DNA of 64,000 bases from Enoplolaimus lenunculus (taxonomy: Eukaryota > Nematoda > Enoplea > Enoplida > Thoracostomopsidae): assembly GCA_030248215.1 (NCBI GenBank), contig JASANG010001002.1, positions 1 to 64,000 on the forward strand. The letters are read 5' to 3'. Shown in pieces: positions 35,601 to 46,800 of the stretch (position 1 is its first letter; each line of letters begins with the position of its first letter). Below the pieces are notes generated by a model. It ran no database searches and was not told the origin of the DNA. It saw only the letters and a program-made list of their open reading frames with translations. The position numbers and the translations under genes were made by a program.

Positions 35601-38600
35601 ACGACGTGCAACAAAAATTGAATGTCATATCGCATACCTGGTAATTTCTTATACGCCGCAGGTACTGGAAGCGCTTCTAATGCGTTGTTTGACGCGTTTC
35701 CCGTCGCAGCCGCGCCAGACTTCGCTCCGCTGGTACGCTTAGCGCTTCCAGGTTTAGTCCTGGTAGCTGTCAACTTCGCGTAGCGTTCTCGGTAGGCAAC
35801 AAGATGCCGTTCAATGAGCGGTTGTTCACTTGCAGTCGTCGGCGGTGCTTGCAACTTTGCGTTTGTCGCACTGGAGCTTGCAGTTGCGCTACAGGATACA
35901 TTCGCAATCGATGCAACGTGTTTAACACGTTCGTTTGTCCATCTTCGAATGTGAGCAATGCTACGTGCGTGTTCAGGGCAAAAGCTACAAGAACATTATA
36001 TACCTATACTTACATATATGCTTATAAATACTTAAAAATAGATAATCAGAAAGCAGGCACAAAACGCATGCATTTACACCTGTATTAACGGTATAACCAA
36101 ATATCTGGCCAAAACTCCGGCAAAAAATCGAAGCCCGGCGCTTGCGCTCCAGCTCCGGCAAAAAAATTGAAATCCGGTGCTCGCGCTCCAGCGCCGGCAA
36201 AAAATCGAAGTGCGGCGCTCGCGCTCCAGCTCCGGCAAAAAAATCGATTCCGGCGCCCGCGCTGGTTTTGTACATTGTCGAATATTTATTGCTGAAAAGT
36301 ATATAACATAACTTCATATTAAGTTATGATCACTGATCATAAAATTTAAGAGAAGTGCTACACCCAAAATACTGTGCTGCATAAAATTTCCACCATACAA
36401 GCCTCATCTTACCCTTCATTAGCAGATGCGTCTTTTGATGTGATCGTACTGCAGCGACGTCCGCTAACACTTGACACATATCCACAAAGTTTGAATCGTC
36501 CGTCGCGTGTGATCTGCAACATAACCGTAAATATACAGCACGAAAATGAAAAGTTTGAAAACCTAAGACCATTAATCGCAGCAAATATAAATGTTCTGTA
36601 TACAAACTGGGTATATTGAATGATCGCTCGCAATTTCGGCACGTAATACATATGTATTTACAATTTACATATATATATACGTTATTTGGCAAAACCTACA
36701 ATAATGTATTAATGGTTGGGTTTCCGAAACCTTATTTAAGTATTATTTATAAGTAGGATTTCGGAAATCGGCTATTATCAGTCTAGGTAGGAATAATCGG
36801 GAATTTCAAACCTGTTTAATACACAGCTGGCAAAGCGCGCATAGAGGGTGGTTCCAACTTAAACCCTGCGGATCTATAAGCCTCTTCAACTGCTTTTGTC
36901 GTCGACTGTCGACCGTATGCTGCCAGCAAGCAGACTATACATATAGGGCAGAGTGCAACCGGAATTACAATTTACCGGAACCGGAATTTGAAAATTTTAC
37001 CGGAACCGGAACAGGAGAATGAAAAATGCATTTCACCAAAAATTTCATTTTAATCTTATTTTTTGCTCTATTATTTGTGAAATAACCTTAGTCGAACATA
37101 GGTATTTATTTTATTTGTTGTATTTTAGATTTTCATCATCGACTGAAGTGAAATCCACCATCAATGGCTTATATTCGGAGTACAAGTGGCTGTCAAAAGA
37201 GATTCTTAAAAATTAGCAAAGTTAAGAAAACGGCCAAATTATAATACCGGAATTTTTAAATCCGGTAAAAATTTACCGGAACCGGAACCGGAAGGTGAAA
37301 AATTGCCGGAACCGGAATTCCGGTTGCACCCTGATATAAGGCAACGTATTTGCATATATATGCACTCAGATAAGTATGTCTCGCATGCTTCATATCCAGT
37401 GTTCCTTGACCGTCCGCCCTATTTTCGACTGGATTCCGTGCTTAAAGCGCGACAACTTACCACTGTGCTCAAGGCGTAGCCCCCATGACAATCTAGCAGG
37501 GTTCGACCGGAATTCTTGTTCCGGAGAATTCCTGCAAAAAATTTAACTCCAGTCCCTGCATTCAAAGATACAGGAACCGAAATTTTTACGGTTTTGAGGC
37601 AAATCGAATAAGGAAAACTTTGTCTTTGAAAATTGTTATTTTTAATTGAGTGGTTTTGCCATCACATTTGGTTTGTTAATAAACTGTTTCTGATTTATTT
37701 TCGCAAAGCTAGATGTTGATTGAAGTAGTTGAAAATTCGCTTAAGCCATTTTTGACAAGTTTTCTAATAATCCAACAGTAATTCGGTGATGAAAGTTATT
37801 TCGAATTCGGGTTCCTGCAAAAAAATTCAATTCCTGGTCCTGTTCCTGTTCCGGCAACAGTTAGTTCTTGTTCGAACCCTGCAGTCCAGGTAGAATTGTG
37901 ATTTCAGACCCTTTAAAAACTAGCTGGTGAAGCAGGCATACAGCGGTTGCTCGAACTATCAGCCTACGGATCCTTTATATCTGGCTTCTATAACTATACG
38001 TTTTTCGTCAACACGTGTTTACAGTATGTTGCCAGCAAGTACACCACAAAGTATATACAACGCGTTTGCATAAACAACACACGGATGTCATAAGTTGGGT
38101 AGGCTAAGGTACTTGAGTTCTTGTGTCTGATACTGAGGGTGTTCTTGCAAGGTTTCGATCCTATGCATCATGTCCGACAGATTCCTAGTCCAGCGCGCTC
38201 CTTGACGTCAACTTAATTATTTTGTTCTAGCACCGGAGTTAAGGTACGGTGGTTTTTGCTCTGAGTTCTTGCATCTGAAAATGAGGGGGTTCTTACGAGG
38301 TATCGATCCCATAACCGACAAATACTCAATCCTACGCGCTATAACTGAACCACACCGCGTCATACATGCCCCAATTTTCAACGAGGTCGTCCCTTGACTG
38401 TCCTATCTTTTTTCGCCTGGAAACAGTGTTTATAGCGCGGAAGTTTGCCATTGCGCTCACGGCGCAGCCCCACGTCAGTCAGTCAAGTTAGAAACCTGAA
38501 CATCAGGCCTTTTTACTAAACAACTGGAAAAGCGCTCAACACTCTACCACTGCGCCACGCAGTCCGTCTCTCCAAATGCATTTTTCGTCAACTATGTGGG

Positions 38601-40396
38601 TCGACCGTGTGCTGCCGGCAAGCAAGCGATATAATGTGCATTGCATATATATTGTATATGCACCAGGACACGCATAAACTGGTAGCATTCAAACTAACTG
38701 CAAAAGAATCGGCAATTTTTTTGCAGTGCCGATGCCGATACCTACGAAAAGCGCCGACTATTACCGATGACGATTAATCGGCACATAGCTAATAATCAGC
38801 AGGGATGGGGTTCTCGGTAAAAACCAAGACCGAGACCCGACAACCGAGACCGGTCAAGAAAAGTTTCGGCCTCGGTCGATTTTTGATCAGTACCGAAAAA
38901 GAAATTTGAATTTTTAAAGTAAATTAGTTTAATTCTTTTTTGAAGATTTTCTGCGGTTTTCAAAGTTTTTTGTGATTTTTTAATGGGGGTCTTAGTTAAA
39001 AACCGAGACCATGACTGAAACTGAGAGATTACCGCGACCGGCCATGAAAAGTCTCGGTCTCGATCAATTTTTGGCCGTCAACGAAAGAAATTTAAACTTT
39101 TCAAATTCGACAAAAATTACAAAAACCGACCAATTATCGACTTCAATATTACAATACTGATCATTCGGGCTAGTCGCCCACGCATATTTATAAAATTTGC
39201 ATAAATTGTATGCATTTTATTTTTATTCCTATTTTCGTTGCTTTTGTTTGTTTTCCTTTTCGTTTTCTTTTGTTCTGATTTGTTTCTTCCTGCAGCGGCC
39301 ATTTGCCCTAGCTAAGTCCTTTCATAGCACTACATCTGTGACATGCGGATGTATGGAAGCAAATATGAACCTCATGCTGATGCTACACATCGGTAAAAAT
39401 CACTGCTGCATATGTAGTGCCTTCATATGCAGCAGCAGTAAAAACATGGAAGAACCAAGATACATGTGTATAATGTTGAGGTTCTTATAAGGCATAAAAA
39501 CAGAAAAACTCAGCAGTTGATTGTGAGGCGGCGTGGCTCAGTGGATAGCGCGCTGGACTGATAATCTGTCGACCGAGTTCGAAACCTCCTGGGAGCGTCC
39601 CTCATTTTCATCTGCTAACTCAGAATTAAAAACCGTCGTCCCCTAGCCTACCCAACTTATCACATGGTGACCACGACTGGATCGCAATGGCAAACTGCCG
39701 CGGAAGAACCAAAAAATAAATAAGTTGGCGGTCAAGGGACGACCTTGTAGAAAAACCGGGGCCCAACTTATCACAACAATGATGAAAAGCTAGAAGTCTG
39801 GAGAGACGTATAAAAAAACTTCAAGCTTCATATTCACTAAAAACTCGCCTTGTGCTGTTAACGCAGCTTTCAGCAAGTTTTTAAATGTCAGTTTACACGT
39901 ATTTTCAATTCCCTATAAAGATGAAAAATTTCCGTTTTCCCTGTCAAGCTGTTAAAAGTTTTTTCGTGTTTTTCAGAATATTAGCTGCTCATAATTATTG
40001 CGGAACTATGAAAATTTCAGGCATCACAGATTTCAACAATACAGCTATATGTTGAGGTTTATTTTACCCTACTCTCCGGCTTAGTCATGTTTTAATCATA
40101 GAAACAGTCCATAAACAAACCCCAGTGTGTTGCTGACAAGCGGATTTCTTTGAAGCAAGATCTTGGTTGCAAAACGAATGTCCTTTTGTTGAATCACAAC
40201 ACAGCCTATTGCATGTCGCAGATGTCTGATAACGTGACTTCTTTGAAAGTGACGCTGATGCAGCAATAGCCGCTGGTCCTTGCGACGCACTTTGATCACC
40301 AGAAGTCGTTTTCTTCGTTTCTTGACGAACTGTCGTGTTCTCGCGCCTCTTATGGACTGAAGTAGACAGCGCGTCATCGCTATTAAGTTTATTCAT
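26325..40396 (-). CDS. KANSL2: KANSL2-family protein, NSL histone acetyltransferase complex subunit (10 exons)
   Basis: The exons are 40396-40121, 36513-36413, 35984-35638, 35071-34930, 33265-33102, 32826-32451, ~31973-31870, 31037-30754, 30099-30007 and 29630-26325. All phases match (1730 residues), and an in-frame TAA precedes the ATG. Two zinc-binding modules of the KANSL2/INO80D type are seen. The first is C-x8-C-x10-C-x2-H-x11-C-x10-C ending FCPEH (exons 1-3). The second spans exons 7-8 (LPYCYYCSNHIH, LLFKSCCSRECGRP, FCWFH). Between them DDPLRYAGILTPHEL and KKLIRLKELYLDQF match the KANSL2 helical signature. Family members act in nuclear chromatin, where the NSL complex acetylates histone H4 at promoters. 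The exon 7 acceptor is weak (TTTAAG; GAAAG at 31962 is the alternative). The protein is more than three times as long as human KANSL2 because of the last exon. Confidence 0.8.
31264..31544. mobile_element. hAT-like MITE, CAGGGTTCCAACAGG family, intact
   Basis: It starts CAGGGTTCCAACAGGAAAT and ends AATTCCTGTTGAACCCTG. The exact 8-bp duplication CTATTAAG flanks it (31256-31263 and 31545-31552). It sits in a KANSL2 intron between exons 7 and 8. It is non-coding. Confidence 0.85.
33422..33820. mobile_element. hAT-like MITE, CAGGGTGCAACC family
   Basis: The left end CAGGGTGCAACCAAAATTTCGG and right end CTGGTTGCACCTTC carry iterated CCGGTTCC on both sides. It lies upstream of KANSL2 exon 5, in intron 4. 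A short extra terminus of the same family lies just outside it at 33330-33358. Confidence 0.6.
34330..34862. repeat. Degraded element with iterated GATTCC/GATTCG ends
   Basis: The left side (GAGCGCAATCGAAATTCCGATTCCGATT) and right side (GATTCGGATACGGATTCGG ... GGTCCAACCCTGG) resemble the GGTTCC-iterated MITE ends with a different hexamer. An AGACTGAGACT-iterated segment sits inside (34600-34680). It is intronic in KANSL2. Confidence 0.4.
36112..36266. repeat. 38-39 bp intronic minisatellite
   Basis: Four copies of CTCCGGCAAAAAATCGAAG...GGCGCTCGCGCTCCAG start at 36117, 36155, 36194 and 36232. The array is strikingly GC-rich for this region. It lies in KANSL2 intron 2. Confidence 0.8.
36949..37333 (-). 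mobile_element. hAT-like MITE, CAGGGTGCAACCGG family, copy 3
   Basis: It runs from CAGAGTGCAACCGG to CCGGTTGCACCCTG with interior nearly identical to 12458-12828. The flanks ATATAGGG and ATATAAGG form a 7/8 match, a likely target duplication. It lies in KANSL2 intron 1. Confidence 0.8.
37497..37881. mobile_element. hAT-like MITE, CAGGGTTCGAACC family
   Basis: The ends are CAGGGTTCGACCGG and GTTCGAACCCTG; the interior is shared with 7237-7564 and 56352-56777. The flanks CAATCTAG and CAGTCCAG match at six of eight positions. It is intronic in KANSL2. Confidence 0.65.
38105..38390 (-). repeat. Two tRNA-derived SINE copies in tandem
   Basis: On the minus strand each copy has a box A (a GTGGTTCAGTTATAGCGCG type), AGGATTGAGTATTTGTCGG or GGACTAGGAATCTGTCGG, a box-B-like GGATCGAtACC or GGATCGAAACC, and a tail CCCTCATTTTCAGATGCAAG or its variant ending AAGAACTCA. 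The same tail occurs in plus orientation at 39600 and 41675. They are intronic in KANSL2. Confidence 0.6.
39528..39700 (+). repeat. tRNA-derived SINE
   Basis: Box A (GTGGCTCAGTGGATAGCGC), GCTGGACTGATAATCTGTCG and box B (GAGTTCGAAACC) are well preserved. The tail CCCTCATTTTCATCTGCTAACTCAG matches other copies nearby. The preceding ~120 bp (39416-39527) is repeated at 41570-41670 in front of a head-deleted copy. Confidence 0.65.
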
Positions 40397-41342
40397 AAGC
40401 GACAAAGTTTAATCATAGATATATATTGCAATACTGCTTATCTAAAGCTTACGTGCCAGCCATATATATATAATATTCGTACATGATGCAAAAAATGCCA
40501 TCATTCAAGTACACACAAACATAAGTGGTTCTAATAATGCACATTTATTTTCATAGTAAAGAATGAAAACCTTATTGATACAATTAGATGCACGCTGACG
40601 GCTTCTTTTTCCGTCAACAGGACAAAAATAATTAACCACAGTTAACGTACGATATTTCGTTTGAGATATTAGCTAGAGCTACGTAACCTATTCAGTGTTA
40701 TAAGACTTGAATTATTTCCGTGTTTGCATAATTATCGGAACTTCATATTGATCTTTGTCGTGCTTAAGCAACTGTGTTTGAAACGCACAAGTTTTCAGAC
40801 AAGGTTGAGAAGATTTTTTGCAGGTAAAGCATGTTACTGGATTAAACAAAAGCCTCATGTCAAAGAGTTAAGTTTTCTTTTAAACTGTAGAACGTGGCTT
40901 TATTACAAAGTCATTCCATAAAAGTCATTCCCTAGATTTGATTATCAAAGCGTGGTTTCATCTGATTGTTTAACTATAACTTAATGTTAAGCCGTAAACT
41001 AGAGGTTATAGTACATAAATTATAAGATTCTCGAATTATGCAGAAATTCTTTCACTTACAGTGAAATAAAGATCGTCAACTCAATCATATAAATTTAATT
41101 TACCATTGTTCTTAAATACCACTTTTAGCAACAGCAAAACAAATTATATTTTGCAATTTTTTCCGACCACTGTAATAACAAGGCTAGGAAGTTTCGTTGA
41201 AGCTTTATCCATGAAATAATGTTTTTGGGAATGTAAAGAATTTCTATGGGCAAGTTCAATCATAAATGCACTGGATTGAAGATAACATGTTATAATATGA
41301 CTTTAGCGAGTTTGAAGTAGGGATGTACCTGTTAGTGTAGAC

Positions 41343-41720
41343 ATGAACCGGGACTTCAGCCCTATTAAGCAGCGGGGTAAGCAGGCATGCGGGTGGTTTG
41401 GAACTAGCTGCTTTAATATTCTTTGTGAACGCTCTACCATTGTGCTGCGCAGCCTGCCTCCAACTGTTAGGTGTGTCAACACGTATGCTGCCGGCTGTCA
41501 CATGCCGATGTATGGAGGCAAAATAAATAACCTGCTGATTAAAACATGCACATGTAGTGCCTTCATATTCAGCAGCAGTGAAATATGGAAGAACCAAGGT
41601 ACATGAGTGTACTGTTGATGTTCTTATAAGCCATAAAAACAGAAAAGTTCAACAGCTGATTATGAGGCGGCGTGATGCCCCTCATTTTCAGCTGCAAGAA
41701 CACAAGAACTCAGACCATTA
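41343..41720 (+). repeat. Composite SINE remnant, duplicate of 39340-39620
   Basis: 41490-41670 repeats the GGATGTATGG...AAACATGGAAGAACCAAG...TGAGGCGGCGTG sequence of 39345-39545. The tRNA-like head is then missing: GGCGGCGTGATG runs straight into CCCCTCATTTTCAGCTGC. At 41425-41455, on the minus strand, there is a second tRNA-like box A (GCGCAGCACAATGGTAGAGCG). It is intergenic between KANSL2 and the next plus-strand gene. Confidence 0.55.
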
Positions 41721-42299
41721 TCACACCGACTAGGATGCATACAGTGTACTGCACTATATTTCATATGCAAATATCGGGCAAGCACGTCTCACATGTCTAC
41801 ATAGCCCACCAACTTCAGACTTTTTAACTAAGCAGGAAGCAAGGATCGACCGGATATCCAGTTCTAGTTTACTACCCGGCAAAAATCTACATCCGTATCC
41901 GGTTCTGGTATCCGGTATAAACAGGGTGCGACCTTATTATCCGGCAAAAACTGATATCCGGTATCCGGTATAAACCTACCGGATACCGGATATTTATGTT
42001 TGTGGTGCCGAGTATCATAAAATGCTTTTTACAAGTAAGCGTCTTTAATATCTGGCTGCGATTACATTTCTGGGCAAGTCAAGAAGTCCAAGTTTCGATA
42101 TGTTTTAGTTATTTTTAACTTAAGCGAGCGAGAGATAAACGCATTTTTGTATTATTTCAGTATATCAGCAGCTATTATAAAGTTTATAACATACGAAAAC
42201 TTTGAGCACGCTAAAAATACAGCGAAAAATTTATTTCAATATATACAATATCCGGTATCCGGTTCCTGTTCCGGTAAAAAATTTAATATCCGTCCAGCG

Positions 42300-42717
42300 A
42301 TGACCAAAAATTGACCGAGTTCAAGACTTTTCACGGCCGGTCTCATTAGTCAAGTCTCGGTTTTAGCGGAGACCGCTCATCACTGCTTCTGTGAAAACAT
42401 TTTCGTGCCTGAACATTGAAGAGATGGAGGTACACGATAACGCTGTTTGGTTTCCGTGGGTTATAAAAATCTGAAATACAGCAGATAAAATATATAATAT
42501 ACCTATCTCCTACTAGAGTTATTTCACCAATAATATTGCAAAAGTAAAAATTAAAATGAATTTTTCGGTGGCATGTATTTTTCATTTTCCGGTTTCGTTT
42601 CCGGTAATTTTTTCAAATTCCGGTTCCGGTAAATTGTAATTCCGGTTGCACCCTGACTATTTCCTAATATGTTGTTTTTGTTGTAATTGCGGTTGCACCC
42701 TGACTATTTCCTAATAT
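42300..42717. repeat. Nested MITE fragments with duplicated right end
   Basis: A GAGACC-iterated fragment (42310-42390) leads into a CCGGTTCC-iterated right half ending CCGGTTGCACCCTG at 42655. The block GTTGCACCCTGACTATTTCC then TAATATGT occurs twice (42644-42673 and 42690-42719), a local duplication of 46 bp. Confidence 0.5.
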
Positions 42718-42865
42718 GTGGTTTTGTTTGAAATTCAGAGGGTTGGTTTGAGAGCAAGTGAAACCATGTTACAGAAAAGAAAATATTTTCAAAAGCCAAG
42801 TACAAACACGTTTTTGTATACGTAAGCGAAAGATTTGCATCCCGTTAAGTTTAACTGTGGTATAT

Positions 42866-43203
42866 TGGCTATGTTTCTGAAATCTTACTTGAGTATTTAC
42901 TTATGTTAAGCAATTACTTAACTTTTTGAGCAAAACAAACAAACAAACGACTATGCGAGCTAGTGTCATAAAAAGGAAGTAATAGTTTCGCTTTATGTTA
43001 AGCAGACTCCATTTGTCTATAATTTCAATTAAAGCAAGGTTAGTTTAGTATGCCTCAACCGTTACTGTGTAACATATCAAGTTTAGTCAGCGACTTAAGT
43101 ATTTACTTAAGCACGCTTTTAAAAACGACAAAATGGTTAAGTAATTACTTGGCACGTACTTAAGTACTAAGTTGTGCTTAAGTATAGTTTTGGAAACCCA
43201 GCC
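42866..43203. mobile_element. MITE with GGCTGGGTTTCC ends and ACTTAAGT subrepeats
   Basis: The left end GGCTATGTTTCTGAAAT and right end TTTTGGAAACCCAGCC are inverted, and ATT flanks both sides (a possible 3-bp duplication, as in PIF/Harbinger). Inner parts contain many TACTTAAGTA-like palindromes. A 60-bp fold-back version is at 36717-36779 and a right-end fragment is at 51050-51135. Confidence 0.6.
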
Positions 43204-43340
43204 ATTATTACCAAAAATTTGGTGCATAGCAAAGTTTACAGCTGTGTATAATTCACATCGTCTTACATCGATGCTTTTGGAGAGTATCCTCATTTTCTTC
43301 GGCACTGTAAAAATTGTTCTTACGTTTTTGCACCTAGCAG

Positions 43341-43646
43341 CAGAGTTCATCCGGAATTCCTGTTTCGGCTGGAATTTCTGCAAAAATTTAATTCCTGTTT
43401 CTGCTCCTGCATTCCAAGGTGCAGGAACTGGAATTTTTATGGTTTTGTAACTAATTATTCTTATTTCAAAATGAGTGTTTTTGCAATTACTTTAATTTTG
43501 TGAATAAATTGTTTCTGATGTTTTCTTAAAACTTGAACATGAAATAGCCTGAAAAGTCGCTCAAGTCATTTTTTGGTGTTGGAAATTATTTGAAATTCAT
43601 ATACCTGTTCCTGTTCCGGCATAGTTTAGTTCTTGTTGGAGTCCTG
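43341..43646. mobile_element. hAT-like MITE, CAGGGTTCC family
   Basis: The ends are CAGAGTTCATCCGGAATTCC and GTTCTTGTTGGAGTCCTG; the flanks CCTAGCAG and CCTTGCAG match at seven of eight bases. It lies about 250 bp upstream of the plus-strand gene starting at 43894. Confidence 0.65.
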
Positions 43647-43893
43647 CCTTGCAGTGAGCTGAAGGAATGCTGACAATTTCACTTCTTGGCGGGTGCATGT
43701 GCGTCTGATCAACCAAGGCAGAGCAGAATGTATGCATAAATTAGCTGTTTACCTAAACAAATTAGCTGTGGAAATATAGCGCAATATTTGATATATTTTA
43801 TGGCTATGGGCGTTTCTATTGACTACGTATATACATTTTATTTTGCTTACATCCTAGCATTTCTTATATTAGCGGTTTCGGTGAATATGTGCG

Positions 43894-46800
43894 ATGGACG
43901 CTGACGGAATTAGCTTGCGAGCTGCAGGTTCAGGACATGTTATACCGGAAGTATCTCAAGTTTCAAATGCTTCGCATGTTTTAACGGCCAAAAATGAATA
44001 TGTTTCTCCATCAGAGTAAGCATTTCTGTTATGCATTTAGAGGGCACGCTTCATGTAAAAGGGACCGGATATCTAACTCTGATATACCGTCTACTTTTGC
44101 GTAAAATCGCTTTCCAGTTTTGCTTTCAAAATCCAGTAAAATCGGCTTGATAGCAGGCGCTAAAAGGTACCGAGATGTTTTCATATTGCATTCAGCTAAT
44201 CTCTATCTTTATGTGTTCGGTTGTGAATCTTCTGCGTGATGTGTTCATTGGGATAAAATTACGTATATTATTAATTTTTAATTATCAAAATTTTTACTTA
44301 ATATCAGATTCCAGCGTTGGTCGCAGTGTTGCACCTTATATTGTGTATCTATCTTTGACAGGAGGAGATGAATATTTAATAGATATTACATAATAAATCA
44401 ACCATTTATAAGCATTGCATAGTACGCGTATCAGGATGCGACCGCATATTAATTTACCGGAACCGAATACAGATATTGATTTTAGCGGAATCGGCAACCG
44501 GATATTGTATGTTAAAAATAATTTATTTTTTCGCTGTATTTTTGGTCGCGCTACGTATATAGTTAAACGCAGGAAACTAATTATTAATTGTAAACCAGTG
44601 TGGTCCAGTGTTTATGTTGTGTGACTCTGGCTTTACATTTTAGATCCGGCTTTCCAGCGTTACGTTCAGTGCCACAGATGAATTTGATGAACTATATTGG
44701 TTCCACACGATCTGTAGCTGGTATTCCAGCTTGCTTACCTAGTAAGTGGTCATGTTTTGTTCACTTTCATTTTAAATGGCAATGACTGAATAGCAGAGTC
44801 GTGACTTAGGTTTGTTTTGATTAATTTTTATTTAAGTTAAGTTTTGCAGTTGCATCTCAAGTTAGGTTCTCAAACAACAATTTATTGTTACCCAATTCTT
44901 AATTAAACCGCTGCTAAATGTTTGCAAATTTACAATATATCACAGTGACTTTTGTTCGAAAATACAGATGTAGGTATATAAATACTATACATACCGAGAA
45001 ACACAGTTAATATCAATACATCCTCCTTTGGAACAGTCTTATAACAAGTTATTGTAAGGATATACTACTTAATTATTTTGGTTACATTTTACATATATTG
45101 TTTACGTTTAACATTTTCGGGAAATTTTATATGCACTTAATAACTTAATGGTCGAGTTTTATAGTTTTCAAGACTCAGCCGCAAACTGGTGGCTACTCTT
45201 TCTCAGACCTTGCTGGGTATTTTTATGGAATTGTTCATATTTATTTCAGATGGATTATCAGTGGCTCCGGAATGTAGCGGAAGCGAAGGAAACATTGCTG
45301 GTCTGGATCAGAAACAAGTGTTTGATATGCTTGTATCGCGATTGGACAGCTTGTATGAGTCAAAGCAAGGCGAACTATTAAACGCATATTTGCAGCGTTA
45401 TGTTAGTTTTTGTCTATTATGTTTATCTAATCTGTTTATTTTGTAGATGTTTATTTGTCGGTGGTGTCCTGGGGGCTCCAGTGCTATTTGCAAGTAGGAC
45501 TTTTGGCGGTTTACGCAATTTAGCTAACGTAGTTTAGTATCAGTTATTAATTATATGAAAATACGGCAATAATTTAGTTTAACTATTACATATATATATC
45601 ATGAGTTTGAAATTGGGGTTGGAAATGGAATCCCACACAGGTTTCATCCAGTCAAATGGATACTTTTCGGTTATTCAGACCGGGGGCCTCACGAGATTAG
45701 CTTTACATGCAATCAAATTTGAGTCAAGCTGTTATTGAATGTTGTTCATATTACGTATTAGGTACGTATGCCGGTATTATTATGGCGTGACCAATAATAA
45801 TTGTTTAGATGTCAGGTTCAAGCATAGTAATCGGAGGAAATAGCCATCAGGTTCCAGTCGCTAAATAAGTATATATCTTCCGTATATCATTATAAATAGG
45901 GAACGGCATGTTATATTACGATTACTAAATTTGCATTTCATTTTCTTTTTGCTGTGGGTGTTAATCAGCAATAGTTGTCTGCCCAAGATTTTTCGAAAAG
46001 ACCACGGCTTTTTGTGTCTGTTAATTTTAGAAAGATTTGATGCAGTTGCACGAAAAGAATAAACAAGCATTGATCAATTATTACGCAGAAGTACAAAAAG
46101 CAAACACTGTGACAAAGTTAAAGCTCGGAAGCAGTAATACTGTTGATAATAGCGAACCACGTGATCTGTCAAGCGGAACTTCGTTTTTACAAGGACTTGG
46201 AATGGCGGAATCACAATTATATAGGTCTTCTTCTGAGATGGAAATTACTACTTGCCGCGGTAGGTTTGCGCCAGAGATGGACCGGATATTCGGTCTCGGT
46301 ATCTGATATATGCCTGTCACTTACAGGATATTTGCGGTTGTAGTCCCGAGTAATATAAAATAAATTATCTTTTTCAGCATACACATTTGCACGACTCAAA
46401 TACCACCAATAACCCACGAATTTACACACTATATCCGTGTTAACATTCGATTCCAGTAAGATTAATATACGGTTGATTTCTTTTTGCGCGTTGGTTAGAT
46501 ACGGTTGATCTTTGATTTTGCAGCAAATCTAAATCCGTACTTTCAAATAGCAAACTTTCCAGAGAGAATAGATTATTATGAACGACGTACAACGGTTAAA
46601 CATTTCATGTAACGCTCCTGTACGTACCAATTTTCTACAGTATTTTTGTTTAGTCTCATTATTTGGCTTGATATGTATGACGAAGGATAGAACACTGTGA
46701 TTAGGATGCAGTATTTCATATACTGTTGTTAGTTAACGGTATTAAACTTTCAGAATCAAGCTTGATGGCGACAAAAAGTCGCTTAATTGTCCGACCGACA

